A stretch of 64,000 nucleotides of DNA, taken from CAZTQN01 sp964615765 (GTDB taxonomy: Bacteria > Planctomycetota > Phycisphaerae > Phycisphaerales > UBA1924). Made by a program: the position numbers and the translations under genes. The stretch lies in the NCBI GenBank assembly GCA_964615765.1, contig CAZTQN010000019.1:10566-74565 (forward strand), in the 5' to 3' direction. Shown here piece by piece: positions 63,260-64,000 of the stretch; the first letter of the stretch is position 1; every line of letters starts with the position of its first letter. The notes beneath the pieces are model-generated. The model saw nothing but the letters and a program-made list of their open reading frames with translations, had not been told where the DNA came from and ran no database searches.

Positions 63260-64000
63260 TCACACAACCTGGAGAAGTTTCATCACCGTCTGCGTGATGT
63301 CCTGGGCCGTCAGCCCGCACATCTTCAGCATCTCGCCCGGGGTCTTGGCGCTCTTGGGGATGCGGCGCACGTGCATCTGCTCGAGCGTGAACGCATCGCC
63401 CGAGCCCGTCAGCGCGTCGGCGACCGCCGAGCCCAGGCCCCCGCCGTAGTTGTCCTCGACGGTCACGATGTACCCGCCGTTGGCGTTGGCAAGGTCGAGC
63501 AGCTTCTCGGTGTCGAAGGGGATGGAGTACGCGTCGACGAGCGTCGCGCTCACGCCCGCCTGGTCCAGAAGGTCCAGCGCCTTGTTGCTCTCGTGCACCA
63601 TGTAGCCGCTGGCGACCAGCAGCACATCGCGCCCCTGGCTGAGCACCTCGAACCCGCCGAGGTTGAACACCGTGTCGTCGTTGTACAGGAACTCGGTATC
63701 CGGCCGCAGCGTCCGCATGTAGCAGGCGCCCTCGTAGTCGGCCATCACGCCCGTCAGCGCGTACGCGGCGTACGCGTCCGACGGCTGCAGGATGTACACG
63801 CCCGGGTTCCCGCGGTGATCCCGCATCGTCGACATCGCCCGGAACCACGCCACGTCCGGCAGCGACATCTGGCTCGGGCCGTCCGACGCCAGGCTGATGC
63901 CCGCGTGGCTGCCCACGATCTTCAGGTTCGCGCCGGAGTTGATCGCCATCTCGATCTGGTCATACCCGCGCGTCACGAACTTCGCGAACGTCGAGCAGAA
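63260..64000 (-). CDS. Transketolase C-terminal part (runs off the right edge)
   Basis: The frame is open to base 64000, so only the last 246 residues are seen. They begin FCSTFAKFVTRGYDQIEMAINS, then LKIVGSHAGISLASDGPSQMSLPDVAWFRAM (the pyrimidine-binding domain of ThDP-dependent transketolases). The C-terminal regulatory domain follows (DVLLVASGYMVHESNKALDLLDQAGVSATLVDAYSIPFDTEKLL and GYIVTVEDNYGGGLGSAVADAL). Whether this is a full transketolase or the separate C-terminal subunit cannot be told. It would act in the pentose phosphate pathway. It lies 77 bp upstream of lpxD on the same strand. Confidence 0.9.
   Translation of the reverse strand, partial: FCSTFAKFVTRGYDQIEMAINSGANLKIVGSHAGISLASDGPSQMSLPDVAWFRAMSTMRDHRGNPGVYILQPSDAYAAYALTGVMADYEGACYMRTLRPDTEFLYNDDTVFNLGGFEVLSQGRDVLLVASGYMVHESNKALDLLDQAGVSATLVDAYSIPFDTEKLLDLANANGGYIVTVEDNYGGGLGSAVADALTGSGDAFTLEQMHVRRIPKSAKTPGEMLKMCGLTAQDITQTVMKLLQVV

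Overview
The window is 64 kb of very GC-rich DNA (roughly 70 percent by eye). Several traits point to a planctomycete, most likely of the Phycisphaerae. Secreted proteins end in short dockerin-like repeats. There are small zinc-ribbon membrane proteins, long Ala/Gly/Pro-rich linkers inside otherwise conserved enzymes, and lpxD together with a glycan locus that imply an LPS-like outer membrane. This assignment is inferred from protein character. No rRNA gene is present to fix it, and I do not name a genus.

Layout. 1-7.4 kb (minus): two secreted proteins (a lamin-tail/DUF11 protein cut by the left edge and a dockerin-tailed protein), then two overlapping amidohydrolase-family genes. 7.6-12.4 kb (plus): PPi-type phosphofructokinase, a markedly lower-GC protein kinase, a membrane protein and a DUF4344 metallopeptidase-like protein. 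12.4-20.3 kb (mostly minus): sucD, a DoxX / VWA / helical-repeat gene set, tRNA-Leu(UAG) on the plus strand, a cysteine-free FmdB-like protein and a large exported protein of unknown role. 20.4-25.8 kb: trpE, clpS, a 2-hydroxyacid dehydrogenase, a GT1 glycosyltransferase (minus) and pdxJ. 25.9-30.2 kb: GT9, a divergent sigma-70-like protein, a zinc-ribbon membrane protein and a major-royal-jelly-type lipoprotein. 30.3-39.4 kb (minus): pyrB, dnaE, small membrane/DUF proteins and rho. 39.8-49.3 kb (plus): ptsI, rne, dxr, a TPR-GT41 protein and a secreted charged protein. 49.7-63.2 kb: a surface-glycan locus (epimerase, EEP-like membrane protein, O-antigen-ligase-like protein, two GT4, a methyltransferase, a secreted dockerin-tailed protein, a WcaF-like acetyltransferase, two GT2, lpxD). 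63.3-64 kb: the C-terminal part of a transketolase, cut by the right edge.

The most unusual structure is in dnaE. Its reading frame stays open through a 488-bp element bounded by 38-bp inverted repeats (37/38 matches). That element carries, in another frame on the same strand, a complete four-helix-bundle gene of the 23S rRNA intervening-sequence protein (IVP/S23) family. dnaE also holds two other repeat-derived in-frame insertions. One shares a 24-bp core (a KpnI-like palindrome plus a hairpin) with a tandem repeat that supplies the last codons and stop of the neighbouring pyrB. Together these suggest repeat elements that have inserted into permissive loops of an essential gene.
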